A DNA stretch of 64,000 nucleotides from Streptomyces odontomachi (GCF_024435355.1 NZ_JAMJWG010000004.1:434001-498000), one strand, 5' to 3'. Shown: positions 51,776-61,201, numbered from the stretch's first letter. Program-made: numbers and translations. The notes: a model not told the origin generated them from the letters alone.

Positions 51776-52927
51776 ATGCATCCTTCCGTTTCACGCACCG
51801 CAGTCGCCCTGGCCGCGGCGTTGTCCGCGACCCTGGCCGCCACCTTCACGGGTGTACCGGCGAGCGCCGAGACCCCGTCGGTTCGGCTCCTGGGCGAGTC
51901 GATCGTGCCCCATGAACTCTCCTACCAGGGCACCACCGTGGGCGGCCTCTCCGGGATCGACCGTGACCCCTGCACGGGCGAGTACGCCCTGATCAGCGAC
52001 GACCGCTCCTACCAGCAGCCCGCACGCTTCTACACCGCCCGCATCGACGTCGACGCGCGCGGCGTGCGCGGTGTCCGGTTCACCGGCACGTACCCGCTGC
52101 GGCAGCCGGACGGGAGCACGTACCCGTCGCCCGCGCTGAACGACGGCAAGGCGATCGACCCGGAGGACATCCGGGTCGACCCGCGGACGTGTCGTTACTG
52201 GTGGAGCCAGGAGGGCAACCGGCCGGTGTCCCCCGACGCGCCGGATCCGGTGATCCAGCCGTCCATCCAGGTGGCCGACCGCCAGGGCGGGTACGTGCGC
52301 CGGCTCCCCCTGCCGGAGAGCTACCGGTACAGCGCCGACGACCGTGGCCCCCGCCGCAACCTGGCACTGGAAGCGATCGCCTTCAGCCCGGACGGCGCAC
52401 GGCTGACCAGCGCGGTGGAGGGGCCGCTGCTGCAAGACGGCCCCGAGTCCACCACCGAGCACGGCTCGCTGGTGCGGGTGACCCGGCACAGCCGCGCCGG
52501 GGCGGTGCTCGGCCAGTTCGCCTACCCGCTGGAGCCGCTGTTCGCCGAGTCCGACCCGAACAGCCCGTGGCATCCCGACACCGGAGTGCCCTCGATCCTG
52601 GCGTACCCGAACGACCCCGACCGGTACCTGGTCATGGAACGCAGCTACGTCCCCGGCGCCGGCTACAAGGTCCGGATCTTCGACGCCACCACGCGGGGTG
52701 CCAGCCCGGTCCAGCACCTCGACTCGCTGGCGTCGGCGCCGGTCCGCCCGATGCGCAAGCAACTCGTCGTCGACCTGGACGACCTCGCCCTGAGCACGGT
52801 GGACAACGTCGAGGGCATGACCTGGGGGCCGCGCCTGCGCACCGGCGAGCGGACCCTCGTACTCGTCAGCGACGACAACTTCGCCGCGGACGAGGTCACC
52901 CAGGTGATCGCACTGGCGCTGCGCTGA
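51776..52927 (+). CDS. Secreted phytase-type esterase-like protein
   Basis: A 383-residue exported protein. Signal peptide MHPSVSRTAVALAAALSATL cleaves near ASAE (about residue 32). The rest is a beta-propeller of the 'esterase-like activity of phytase' family (PF13449 type): GGLSGIDRDPCTGEYALISD, EDIRVDPRTCRYWWSQEG, LEAIAFSPDGARL, DNVEGMTWGPRLRTG, LVLVSDDNF. Members act on phosphate or carboxyl esters, but substrates are poorly known. The ATG is at 51776, with the promoter region in the 276-nt gap before it. It ends at a T-tailed terminator shared with the convergent PL9 gene. Confidence 0.9.
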   Translation: MHPSVSRTAVALAAALSATLAATFTGVPASAETPSVRLLGESIVPHELSYQGTTVGGLSGIDRDPCTGEYALISDDRSYQQPARFYTARIDVDARGVRGVRFTGTYPLRQPDGSTYPSPALNDGKAIDPEDIRVDPRTCRYWWSQEGNRPVSPDAPDPVIQPSIQVADRQGGYVRRLPLPESYRYSADDRGPRRNLALEAIAFSPDGARLTSAVEGPLLQDGPESTTEHGSLVRVTRHSRAGAVLGQFAYPLEPLFAESDPNSPWHPDTGVPSILAYPNDPDRYLVMERSYVPGAGYKVRIFDATTRGASPVQHLDSLASAPVRPMRKQLVVDLDDLALSTVDNVEGMTWGPRLRTGERTLVLVSDDNFAADEVTQVIALALR

Positions 52928-52936
52928 TGCCGAGGG

Positions 52937-52968
52937 GGGCGCGCCCCGCGGTCGGGGCGCGCCCTTTT
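52937..52968. terminator. Terminator with T-tract
   Basis: A perfect 11-bp stem GGGCGCGCCCC/GGGGCGCGCCC with a 6-nt loop and TTTT after it, 10 nt past the esterase stop; the convergent PL9 gene ends at 53005. Confidence 0.92.
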
Positions 52969-53004
52969 CGCGCGGTTCGCGTGGCGACCAGGGCCGGGGG
53001 ACGG

Positions 53005-54351
53005 CTAGCGGGCCTCGAAAGCGCCGAGGTCCGGTGCCTGTCCACTGTACGGCAGGCCGACGTTGACGCCCTTGTCGATCAGGGAACTGTTCGACGCGAG
53101 ACGGAGGTTGGAAAGCGTCGGCAGGCTGCCGTCGGAGCCGCGGGCCGCGTCCCAGCCGGACGTCGACACGCTCTGGAACTGGCTGTCCGAGAGGGTGACG
53201 CCCAGGTTCCAGGAGTTGTTCGCCTCGTTCACACCCGTCGCGTTCGACAGCAGGGTGCCCTTGTAGGCGATGTTGTTCCGCAGGTTGCCCAGGGCGACGG
53301 CGGCGCCGCTGGAGGAGACCCCGAGCATGTTGTAGTCGGGGTGGTTGTTGTAGCTGGTGTTGTTGAAGAAGTCGTTGGCCAGCGGGTGGTGGTTGGCGTA
53401 GAAACCGGCCGCCTTGTTGTCGAAGGCCACCGAGGTGCGGACGGTGTGCTTCACGGCGCCCGAGTCGTAGTCGCCGCCGTAGCCGCCCGCCTTGAACCCG
53501 TTCCCGTTGCCCGCCGACGTCGTGGTCTCCGGTAGGTATCCGTTCCGCCAGGCCCATGAGTTCTCGATGGTCACCGACGAGTAGGCGTTGATGAGGTCGA
53601 ATCCGTCGTCGGAGTTCCACCAGGCCCGGCAGCCCCGGAAGACGTTCCCGGGATGGCCTGCGGAGATGTGGGCGCCGAACCCGTCGGCGTTCTCGCCCGC
53701 CCCGCCCGAGCTGTTCGGGTCGTAGTTGTCGTGCGAGTCCGAGTCGAGGACGAGGTTGCCGCCGCCGTCCTGGATGAACAGGCCGGGGCCCATGTTGTTG
53801 TGGGCGTTGATCTGCTCGAACGTGTTGTTGCTGCCGGAGATCCAGATGCCCCAGGACTCGTGGTTCAGGTTGTTGTTCTGCGGTACGCCTTTGACTTCGA
53901 GCCCTTTGAGGTGAAGGTAGTTGCCGGTGACGTCGAAGCCCTTGATCCGGCAGTCGTCCTTCATGCCCGAGAAGTCGAAGACCGGCTTCTCCCCCTGGTA
54001 GGCCAGGTACTGGATCGGGCTGCCGGAGCTTCCGCTCTTGTTCAGGGTGATCGCGTCGATCCGGTCCGTCTGGCTCGCGCAGCTCTTCGTCCCGTGGGTG
54101 TAGGCGTAGGTGCCGCCGCGGACGTAGACCGTGTCCCCCGCCCCGACGACGGACTGGGCGTGCGCGATCGAGGCCCACGGAGCGGACTGTGTCCCCGCGG
54201 CGCTGTCGCTGCCGTTCGGGGCCACGTAGTAGACGCTCCCCGCCGCCGCGCCGGTCGAGTCGGCGGAGCTGGGAACGATCGCGAGGGTGCTCAAGGGGAA
54301 GGTGACGGCCGACACCAGCAGGGCGCGTGTCACGATCACGGCAGGTTTCAT
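53005..54351 (-). CDS. Secreted pectate lyase (PL9-like)
   Basis: A 448-residue exported parallel beta-helix protein. Signal MKPAVIVTRALLVSAVTFPL, cleaving near SADS. The pattern ENADGFGAHISAGHPGNVFR, GCRAWWNSDDGFDLINAY, VTIENSWAWRNG and GNGNGFKAGG is the PL9 family (Pel9A type); Asp and Asn residues in NSDDGFD bind calcium and Lys287 is the probable base. It cleaves polygalacturonate by beta-elimination. The ATG at 54351 has GGAGTGAG upstream. It lies 29 nt after the GH53 gene, so both are one transcript. Together they attack pectin backbone and galactan side chains outside the cell. Confidence 0.92.
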   Translation of the reverse strand: MKPAVIVTRALLVSAVTFPLSTLAIVPSSADSTGAAAGSVYYVAPNGSDSAAGTQSAPWASIAHAQSVVGAGDTVYVRGGTYAYTHGTKSCASQTDRIDAITLNKSGSSGSPIQYLAYQGEKPVFDFSGMKDDCRIKGFDVTGNYLHLKGLEVKGVPQNNNLNHESWGIWISGSNNTFEQINAHNNMGPGLFIQDGGGNLVLDSDSHDNYDPNSSGGAGENADGFGAHISAGHPGNVFRGCRAWWNSDDGFDLINAYSSVTIENSWAWRNGYLPETTTSAGNGNGFKAGGYGGDYDSGAVKHTVRTSVAFDNKAAGFYANHHPLANDFFNNTSYNNHPDYNMLGVSSSGAAVALGNLRNNIAYKGTLLSNATGVNEANNSWNLGVTLSDSQFQSVSTSGWDAARGSDGSLPTLSNLRLASNSSLIDKGVNVGLPYSGQAPDLGAFEAR

Positions 54352-54380
54352 GGCTCACTCCACATGGCTGAGGGAATGTT

Positions 54381-55430
54381 CTAAAGGAAGCCGTCCAGCG
54401 CGGCCGTCGGACGCAGCGTCGACGGGTCCCACGCGCTGCTGCCGTAGCTGGTGAACGGGGAGTAGCCCTCGGGCTCCCAGTAGAAGGTGCCGAGGCCGCC
54501 GAAGCCCGTCAGGCCGGTGACGAACGCCTTCAGCGAGTCGCGCACCTGGGTCGGCTTGTCGAGCGGGCCGCCGTACTCGACCTGCATCACCGGCTTGCCG
54601 TAGGTGGACTGGATGGTCTGCATGTTCGTCAGCACACCGGGGACGTTGCCGCCCTGGGCGTACGAGGAGAGCCCGGTGATGTCCCACTTCCCGCCGTTGT
54701 CCCGGTAGGCGTTGAGGAAGTTCTGCACGCTGTCGAGCTTCTGCGGCTGCGCCGCGTGCACCACGGCGAGGGCGGACGGGAAGACCTGCTTGACCATGTC
54801 GTAGGCGGCCATCAGCAGGCCGGTCATCTGCGCCGGGTTGCTGATGCTGCCGGTGGGCTTGCAGATGCCCGAGTTGGTCTCGTTGCCGATCTTCACCCAG
54901 GTCGGGGTCACGTCGTAGTACTTGAGCACGTTCATCGCGTGGTAGACGTAGTCGTACATGGCCTGGCGCATGTCGGTGTAGCTCATGCCGGCCCACGCCG
55001 CCGGCGGGTTCTGCACCCCCACCGAGTTCCAGGTGTCGCCGAAGTGCAGGCCGACCAGCACCTTCATGCCGGCGTCCTGGCAGCGCGCGGCCATCTGCGC
55101 GGTCTCCTCGATGGAGCAGTGGCCGTTCGCCGGGTCGCTGGACGGGTTCACCCAGGTGCGCAGCGAGATGGCCGAGATGCCGTATCCCTTGAGGATGGTG
55201 AACAGGTCGCGCTGCACCCCGGCGCTGTCGCGCCAGACGTACCCGTTCGCCTCCATCTGCGGTGCCCAGCTGATGTCCGCGCCCTTGATGAACGAGGCGG
55301 CCTGCGCCGGCCCGGCGGTGATGCCGGTGCCGAGCGTCAGCGCTCCGGCGCCGGCGGCGGCGCCCAGCAGGACCGTCCGGCGGCGCGCTCCGGCCGGTCG
55401 TCGTTGCTCGCGTTCTTGTCCCGTTTCCAC
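54381..55430 (-). CDS. GH53 endo-beta-1,4-galactanase
   Basis: A 349-residue secreted enzyme. The Tat-type signal is RRRTVLLGAAAGAGALTLGT, cleaving near AQAA. The GH53 barrel starts FIKGADISWAPQMEANGY; Glu184 (WVKIGNETN) is the acid/base and Glu285 (VMQVEYGG) the nucleophile. GH53 enzymes cut beta-1,4-galactan of type I arabinogalactan and rhamnogalacturonan I. The GTG at 55430 has AGAGGGG upstream; a longer open frame adds 55 residues with no Tat context. It is followed by the PL9 lyase in the same operon. Confidence 0.93.
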   Translation of the reverse strand: METGQEREQRRPAGARRRTVLLGAAAGAGALTLGTGITAGPAQAASFIKGADISWAPQMEANGYVWRDSAGVQRDLFTILKGYGISAISLRTWVNPSSDPANGHCSIEETAQMAARCQDAGMKVLVGLHFGDTWNSVGVQNPPAAWAGMSYTDMRQAMYDYVYHAMNVLKYYDVTPTWVKIGNETNSGICKPTGSISNPAQMTGLLMAAYDMVKQVFPSALAVVHAAQPQKLDSVQNFLNAYRDNGGKWDITGLSSYAQGGNVPGVLTNMQTIQSTYGKPVMQVEYGGPLDKPTQVRDSLKAFVTGLTGFGGLGTFYWEPEGYSPFTSYGSSAWDPSTLRPTAALDGFL

Positions 55431-55919
55431 GTTCCGGACCCCTCTTGTATGGGTGGTGGGCATGCCGCAGGTGCGGGCAGCCGTCATGGCCGATCTGGTG
55501 CTGTGTTCGTCACGACCCGCCGGGGCCTCGGTCCGCGGTCCGTCACGGGGCAGCGGGACGGCAGGCGCGGCGGGGCCGGGCGACGGCGGGTTCACCGCCG
55601 CGACGGTCCCGGGCGTGCGTCATGCGGCGCCGGAGTGTGCCGGCGCTGGCATGGGATCAGCCCTGGCCGAAGCGGCAGTGGGGCAGTGGTGCGGTCGAAG
55701 GTGACGCAGTGTCCCTCGACGTCCCTCGATGGCTCAGGCTCAGCGAAGCTATGCGACAAGTTTCAATCACCGAGCAACAGATTGCTGCACAATGCTGCGC
55801 TTCTGTTCATCAAGTGTCAATAGAAAGCATCAAGTTGGAGCGTGGAGGAACGGGCGCGCATGTCGTGGCCATGCGTCGCGTGGCCACGTGCGCCACGTGC
55901 GCCGGCGGTCGCCGTGGCG
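55431..55919. other. Promoter region of the GH53-PL9 operon
   Basis: 489 nt without a supported gene between the regulator stop and the GH53 start. A low-GC stretch at about 55740-55845 contains three CAAGT elements (55757, 55811, 55831). The rest is GC-rich and featureless. Confidence 0.65.
55808..55835. promoter_or_regulatory. CATCAAGT direct repeats
   Basis: Exact copies at 55808-55815 and 55828-55835, 20 bp apart (two helical turns), in the low-GC part of the promoter region. Direct repeats at helical spacing suit a DeoR-type regulator, such as the one encoded just upstream. Confidence 0.5.
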
Positions 55920-57128
55920 TCAGGTCCGGGCAGCGGCTCCGCACGAGGACCTGATGACCAGGCGGGGCTGGATGAGCAGCTGGCGGACGGGGACGGCGGC
56001 CGGGTCGGCGGCGTCGAGCCGGTCCAGCAGGAGGCGCGCGGCGTGCTCCCCGAGCTCGTGCTTGGGCGGGGCCACCGCGGTGAGCGGCACGTCGGCGAGG
56101 CCGGCTATCTCGTCGTCGTAGGCGATCAGGGCGAGGTCCCGGGGCGTCCGCATGTCCCGCGAGCGCAGCCGTCGCATGAGTTCGATGGCGTCGTGGTCGG
56201 AGTGCACCAGCGCGGCCCGGACGCCGCCCGACACGCAGTCCTCGAGGAAACCCTCGTAGTGCCGGTCGGCCTGGGTGGAGCCCATGGTCGGCCGCCCGCT
56301 GTCGTGGACCGGCACGTCGGCCGCGAGACCGAGCCGCGTGAGGGCCGCTTCGTACCCCTCGCGCACCAGGCCGGAGGTCGGACTGCCGTTGGTGAACAGG
56401 CCCACCCGGCGGTGCCCCAGGCGCACGAGGTGCCGCACCGCGGCGAACGCGCCCTGGCGGTGGTCGGTGGCGACGAACTCGCACGGCAGGAACGCGTCCT
56501 GCGGCTGCCGTTCCATCAGCACGAACGGCAACCCGGTGGCGTCCAGCTGCTCGAGCGTCTCGTCCGGCAAGTCATGGCCGCCCGGGGAGGCGACGAGCAG
56601 TCCCGAGGCGCCGGACGCGCGGAGCTCGTCGATCCGTTGGACGTCGTCCGTGCGCCCGTAGTCGCTCAGGCTGATGATGGCGCGTGCGCCGCGTTCGGCG
56701 AGCACGGCCTGGACCCCGGCGACGATGCGCGGGTAGTAGTACGTGGCCGACGGGACCAGCAGTCCGAGCGTCCGCTCCGGTCCGGGCCGGACGGCGGTGG
56801 GGAACGTGCCGGGCAGGGAAGCGGCCGCGGCTGCGGAAGTGGCGGGTGACGTGGCCGCGGCGGAGGTCATGGGGGCGGACGGGGTCACCGGTGCGGCGGG
56901 CGGCGTCGGTGTCCCGGCCGGCCGGCCGTCCGGCCCCGGCGTCGCGAGCACGGCGCCGCCGCGCACCCGCCTGACCCGCCCCTCGACCTCGAGGTCGACC
57001 AGGTCCCGCCGCACGGTGGCACGGGAGACGTCCAGCCGCGCGGCGAGGTCGACGACCTTCAGACCGCCCGCCGCCGCCAGCTCGCTGATCAGCTTCTGGC
57101 GCCGCTGCGCGACGAGCATGGCGGCCAT
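55920..57128 (-). CDS. Hybrid regulator: DeoR HTH + LacI-type sensor
   Basis: A 402-residue protein joining two families. Residues 8-60 are a DeoR-type winged helix (QRRQKLISELAAAGGLKVVD, LAARLDVSRATVRRDLVDLE); residues 62-118 are an Ala/Pro/Thr-rich linker; residues 120-395 are a LacI/ribose-binding-protein fold (TLGLLVPSATYYYPRIVAGV, RRVGLFTNGSPTSGLVREGY, LALIAYDDEIAGLADVPLTA). DeoR proteins normally use a sugar-phosphate sensor, so the domain pairing suggests that a free sugar is sensed. The ATG at 57128 has GGGGAGGG upstream and a TAAAAT -10-like element at 57156-57161. It lies 489 nt upstream of the GH53-PL9 operon on the same strand and is its likely regulator. Confidence 0.88.
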   Translation of the reverse strand: MAAMLVAQRRQKLISELAAAGGLKVVDLAARLDVSRATVRRDLVDLEVEGRVRRVRGGAVLATPGPDGRPAGTPTPPAAPVTPSAPMTSAAATSPATSAAAAASLPGTFPTAVRPGPERTLGLLVPSATYYYPRIVAGVQAVLAERGARAIISLSDYGRTDDVQRIDELRASGASGLLVASPGGHDLPDETLEQLDATGLPFVLMERQPQDAFLPCEFVATDHRQGAFAAVRHLVRLGHRRVGLFTNGSPTSGLVREGYEAALTRLGLAADVPVHDSGRPTMGSTQADRHYEGFLEDCVSGGVRAALVHSDHDAIELMRRLRSRDMRTPRDLALIAYDDEIAGLADVPLTAVAPPKHELGEHAARLLLDRLDAADPAAVPVRQLLIQPRLVIRSSCGAAART

Positions 57129-57204
57129 GGACCCTCCCCGTAAGAGACCTTGAACATTTTAGCGATCTCTCGTGCGACCCCCGGGGACCCAGCGGCTCGG
57201 ACAG

Positions 57205-57239
57205 CGGGGGCCGGGCCTCCTGACGAGACCCGGCCCCCG
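57205..57239 (-). terminator. Terminator after the amidase gene
   Basis: An 11-bp stem (cGGGGGCCGGG/CCCGGCCCCCg) with a 13-nt loop, about 25 nt past the amidase stop and before the promoter of the hybrid regulator. Confidence 0.85.
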
Positions 57240-57263
57240 GCCGGCATTGCCGGCACCACGCCG

Positions 57264-60026
57264 CTACGGCGTCAGCGTCTGCCCGAGATGGGCGCCCGCC
57301 GGGGCGCCCAGCGTGCCGCGGCCCATGACGAGCGCACCGGCGACGTCGATCCCGCTGCTGCCGCTGCTGAGGTAGGCGGTCGAGCCGTTGCCGGCGTCCT
57401 CGCCCTCGGCGCCGATGACGATGTCGGTACGGCCGAACCCGGAGATGTCCGCCAGCAGCACGGCCGAGCCCTCGTGGTCACCGCTCTCGCTCGCCCCCGG
57501 CATGCCGGAGGTGTCCTGGGTGAAGCCCTTCGCACCGGTGCCGGTCAGCCCGGACGCGCTGCCGTACAGCAGCACGGTCGAGCCGGCGTCCTTCTGGTTG
57601 GCGCCGTCGCGGGTGAGGTCCTCCAGCGGCAGGCCCGCCAGCACGTCGGCGTACCCGTCCAGGTTCACGTCGCCGACCGCGACCGAGGCGCCCATGGCGT
57701 CACCGGCCTCAGCGGCGCCCGGCACGCCGGAGGTGTCCTGGTGGATCGTCTTCACGCCGGTGGTGGTCGGCCCGGTCGCCGAGTCCGGGAGCACGGTGAT
57801 CTGGCCACCCGAGTGGGCGCCGGACTCGGCGGTGTACGGCTGGCCGATGACGAGGTCGTCGTAGCCGTTGCCGTTGATGTCGCCGGCCGCGATGGACCGG
57901 CCGCCCGGCACCCCGAGCGTGCCCACCTGCACCAGGCCGGCGTCGGTGCCCTTGAACCACACCACGTGCCCGGTGGCCGCCGCGTCGAGGAAGGTGACCG
58001 CCACGTCCTGGTAGCCGTCGCGGTTGAAGTCACCGCTCGCCGCGTCCTCGTAGGACAGCGTTCCGGACGACGTCAGGGTGCCGATCTGGTCGACGCCGCT
58101 GGCCAGGTGCGCCTTGAAGACGCCGCCGTATCCGGTGCCGGCGGCGAAGACGTCCGCCTTGCCGTCGCCGTCGAAGTCGCCCACGGCCACCGCGGAGCCG
58201 AGTCCGGCGCCGGTCTGCCCCGGTCCGGCGTCCGCCGCGCTGCCGGTGGTCCACGACGCACCGGAGGTGAGGCCGGGCCCGTACAGGACGGTGACGGCGC
58301 CCCGGTCGGCGTGGCCGGAGGTGTCGTCCTCGCCGGGTACGCCGACGGTCAGGTCGGCGACGCCGTCGCCGTTGACATCGCCCCAGGCCGTGGCCGCACC
58401 GAAGTGGTCACCGGCCTCGTCGCTGCCGGGCACCCCGCTGCTCGCCTGGGTGATGATCTTCTTGGCGGCCGGCACCGGACCGTTCACACCGCCGGGCACC
58501 ATGGTCAGCGAACCGGCACCGCTCGACGTCAGGGGCGTGCCGACGACCAGGTCGGTCAGGCCGTCGTCGTTGACGTCCGTGGTGGGCAGGGCGTGCGAGA
58601 CGCCGGGCAGCGCGGCCAGCTTCGCGATCGTCGACAGCTTCGGGTAGAGGTGCGCGCCCGGGCAGGCGGTGGTGTTGGTGTCCCGGTGACCGAAGACCCG
58701 CGGCAGGGTGATCGACTCGCCCTGCTCGACCTTGTTGCCGTCCTGCCCCTTGGGGGCACCGGACACCAGCGTCACCGTGCCCGTCGGGTCGATGCCGTAC
58801 ATGCCGAACTTCCAGGCCACCACGCGGGCGATGGACTCCAGGGCGACCCGGGTCGGCTGGGCGCTCTCGAAGTTGCCGATGTAGGAGATGCCGAGGGTGT
58901 TGGTGTTGAAGCCGACGTCATGGGCGCCGACCACCGGCAGGTCCATGCCGCCGCTGCGGCCCTCGAAGATCTGGCCACACCGGTCGACGACGAAGTTGTA
59001 GCCGACGTCGTAGTAGCCGCGCGCGAAGTGCTCCTGCTGGATGGTGCGCATCCGGGCCCGGGAGTTCGCGCAGGAGACCGTGTTGTCGGAGTCGACGCCG
59101 GTGTGGTGGATGACCGCGGCCTTGATCTCCGTCCCGTACGACGGCGTGCCGTTGTAGTCGGTGGAGGCACCCCACTGGGCCTGGGTGATGATGGGCGGCT
59201 TCACGACCGTGGACACCGGTGCCGCGGGCGGCGTGTCCGTGTTCGTCCCGGGCGCCGGGTCGTCGGAGACGCTCGCGGTCGGGGACGTGGTCACCGGGGC
59301 GCTGGGCGACGCAGGGGCGGATTCCGTGCCGGTCGGTGTCGGTTCCGTCGGGACCGAGGTCGGCGCGTCCGGGTCCGTCGGCGTGGGCGTGACGTCCGCG
59401 GCGTAGGCGGCGGGCTGCATACCGGCCGATGCGTCGGGACCGTGCGCCGTGCCCTTGGGGTCGGTACCGGGGTCGAGCAGCTTGACGTCCATACCGGCCG
59501 GCAGGGGCGCGGCCGAGCCGTCGTCGCCGACCACCCGCACCTGCACCCCGTCGGCGTCACCCGTCCACAGCGAGGCGGTGCCGCCGCGGTGTCCGGCCTG
59601 CTCGGCCTCCTTGCCGTCCGCCGAGAACGGGTCGTCGGGCAGCTTCTGCCACCCGGACCAGGCACCCGAGGCCAGGTCCCGGTAGCGCACCTGCGCGCTG
59701 CCGTGCAGCTGGGCCTTGGGATCGTCCCAGGTCAGCAGGACCGCGCTGAACCGGGCGGTGCTCTGGTCGGGCAGTTCCCTGCGGTGGGCGCCCGCGCTGT
59801 GCAGCTTCAGGCTGTGCACGGAGGGCCGCCGTGCCGCGGCCTCGTCCGGGTGGGCGCCGACGGTCCCTGCCGCCGCGTTCACCGCCAGGCCCGCGCCCCC
59901 CAGCGCCACGGCTCCCAGCGTGATCCAGATCCGCCCCCGCACGCTCAGCGCTCGAAAGGCGTGCTCTCGACGCGCTGAGCCCTCGGTGTGCCCGGGTCTG
60001 TCCCGGCGGGACTTATGCGGTTTCAC
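57264..60026 (-). CDS. Secreted PGRP-type amidase with FG-GAP repeats
   Basis: A 920-residue exported protein. The N terminus has a hydrophobic helix (IWITLGAVALGGAGLAVNAA) after ~30 polar residues. A Thr/Pro-rich linker (about 210-275) leads to a peptidoglycan-recognition/amidase_2 domain (about 285-450): AAVIHHTGVD, YNFVVDRCGQIFEGR and FGHRDTNTTACPGAHLYPK supply the zinc-binding His and Cys. From about 460 to the end are six to seven FG-GAP (VCBS-like) repeats with calcium loops such as DVNDDGLTDLVVG and DFDGDGKADVFAAG. It is N-acetylmuramoyl-L-alanine amidase-like with a beta-propeller for wall or polymer binding. The GTG at 60026 has a GGGG-rich site; a GTG 9 nt earlier is possible. Confidence 0.92.
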   Translation of the reverse strand: MKPHKSRRDRPGHTEGSARREHAFRALSVRGRIWITLGAVALGGAGLAVNAAAGTVGAHPDEAAARRPSVHSLKLHSAGAHRRELPDQSTARFSAVLLTWDDPKAQLHGSAQVRYRDLASGAWSGWQKLPDDPFSADGKEAEQAGHRGGTASLWTGDADGVQVRVVGDDGSAAPLPAGMDVKLLDPGTDPKGTAHGPDASAGMQPAAYAADVTPTPTDPDAPTSVPTEPTPTGTESAPASPSAPVTTSPTASVSDDPAPGTNTDTPPAAPVSTVVKPPIITQAQWGASTDYNGTPSYGTEIKAAVIHHTGVDSDNTVSCANSRARMRTIQQEHFARGYYDVGYNFVVDRCGQIFEGRSGGMDLPVVGAHDVGFNTNTLGISYIGNFESAQPTRVALESIARVVAWKFGMYGIDPTGTVTLVSGAPKGQDGNKVEQGESITLPRVFGHRDTNTTACPGAHLYPKLSTIAKLAALPGVSHALPTTDVNDDGLTDLVVGTPLTSSGAGSLTMVPGGVNGPVPAAKKIITQASSGVPGSDEAGDHFGAATAWGDVNGDGVADLTVGVPGEDDTSGHADRGAVTVLYGPGLTSGASWTTGSAADAGPGQTGAGLGSAVAVGDFDGDGKADVFAAGTGYGGVFKAHLASGVDQIGTLTSSGTLSYEDAASGDFNRDGYQDVAVTFLDAAATGHVVWFKGTDAGLVQVGTLGVPGGRSIAAGDINGNGYDDLVIGQPYTAESGAHSGGQITVLPDSATGPTTTGVKTIHQDTSGVPGAAEAGDAMGASVAVGDVNLDGYADVLAGLPLEDLTRDGANQKDAGSTVLLYGSASGLTGTGAKGFTQDTSGMPGASESGDHEGSAVLLADISGFGRTDIVIGAEGEDAGNGSTAYLSSGSSGIDVAGALVMGRGTLGAPAGAHLGQTLTP

Positions 60027-60264
60027 GTTCCCCACCCCTTATTCGTCACTCATTCAGGATCTAGGCACTCATTATTCACATGGTCCGATTCCTACAGCGC
60101 CACGGCGTCGGCTGGCATCACTCATCGGGCGGTGGACGACCCGCACCGCGCGGTGTTCGGGTCACGCACGCTCCGGGACGCGGCGCGCCGCGCCACCGCA
60201 CCCCCGGCCCTGTTGCATCATGAGAAGCGGTCATACCGCCAGAAAAGTAGGAGAGCGACCGGGC

Positions 60265-61137
60265 ATGGCAAAGGTGCACCACCGCAGTGCGACCGTGCAG
60301 GGGCGGCAGCTGTTCTACCGGGAGGCCGGGCCTGCCGACGCCCCCGCCTTCGTCCTGCTGCACGGCTTTCCGACCAGCTCGTTCATGTACCGCCACCTGA
60401 TCCCGGCGCTGGCCGACCGGTATCACCTGATCGCACCGGACTACCTCGGCTTCGGCTTCTCCGACGCGCCCTCGGTCGACGAGTTCGACTACACCTTCGA
60501 CGCGCTCACCGACCTCACCGCTGACCTGCTCGACCAGCTCGGCGTGGCGCGGTACGCCCTCTACGTCCAGGACTACGGCGCCCCGGTCGGCTGGCGCCTC
60601 GCGCTGCGGAACCCGGACGCGGTGACGGCCGTCGTGAGCCAGAGCGGCAACGCGTACGAGGAGGGCTTCGTCCCGGAGTTCTGGGAGCCCATCTTCACCT
60701 ACCAGCGGGAGCAGACCCCGGAGTCCGCCGAGGCGCTCGGCCCGGCGCTGGGCCTCGACATGATCAAGTGGCAGTACGTCACCGGGGTCCCGGACGCCAC
60801 GCTGGTCGACCCCGACACCTGGCACCACGACCACCAGATGGTGTCGCGCCCCGGCAACGACCGCGTCCAGCTGAAGCTCCTGCTGGACTACGCCAGCAAC
60901 CGCCCGCTCTACCCCACCGTCCAGGCCTACCTGCGCGAGCACCGCCCTCCGCTGCTCGCCGTCTGGGGCAGGAACGACCCGATCTTCGGCCCGGACGGCG
61001 CCCGCGCCTTCACCCGCGACCAGCCCGACGCCGAGGTGCACCTCCTGGACGGCGGCCACTTCCTGCTGGAGTCCGCACTCGACGAGGTCACGGGCCTGAT
61101 CAGGACGTTCCTCGGCAAGCACCTCAAGGGGGCCTGA
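60265..61137 (+). CDS. Alpha/beta hydrolase, haloalkane dehalogenase/epoxide hydrolase-like
   Basis: A 290-residue alpha/beta hydrolase. The oxyanion motif is LLHGFPTSSF, the nucleophile is Asp103 in YVQDYGAPVGWR (the A-x-P-x-G-x-R setting of dehalogenases and epoxide hydrolases), and the catalytic His265 is in DGGHFLLE. The length matches the family. The ATG at 60265 has GTAGGAGAG upstream; the frame is open far upstream but crosses the amidase promoter. The true substrate (haloalkane, epoxide or ester) is not certain. It stands alone, divergent from the amidase gene. Confidence 0.9.
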   Translation: MAKVHHRSATVQGRQLFYREAGPADAPAFVLLHGFPTSSFMYRHLIPALADRYHLIAPDYLGFGFSDAPSVDEFDYTFDALTDLTADLLDQLGVARYALYVQDYGAPVGWRLALRNPDAVTAVVSQSGNAYEEGFVPEFWEPIFTYQREQTPESAEALGPALGLDMIKWQYVTGVPDATLVDPDTWHHDHQMVSRPGNDRVQLKLLLDYASNRPLYPTVQAYLREHRPPLLAVWGRNDPIFGPDGARAFTRDQPDAEVHLLDGGHFLLESALDEVTGLIRTFLGKHLKGA

Positions 61138-61201
61138 CCGGGGGTGAGCCCCACGGCGGGACGCTTCCCCCACCGGTTTGTGCACGACGGTCTCCGGGCT
61201 C

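Noticed and set aside
57150..59978. Open frame of 942 codons antisense to the amidase gene
   Set aside because: Low-complexity Val/Gly/Arg/Asp composition; the minus strand carries clear amidase and FG-GAP motifs.
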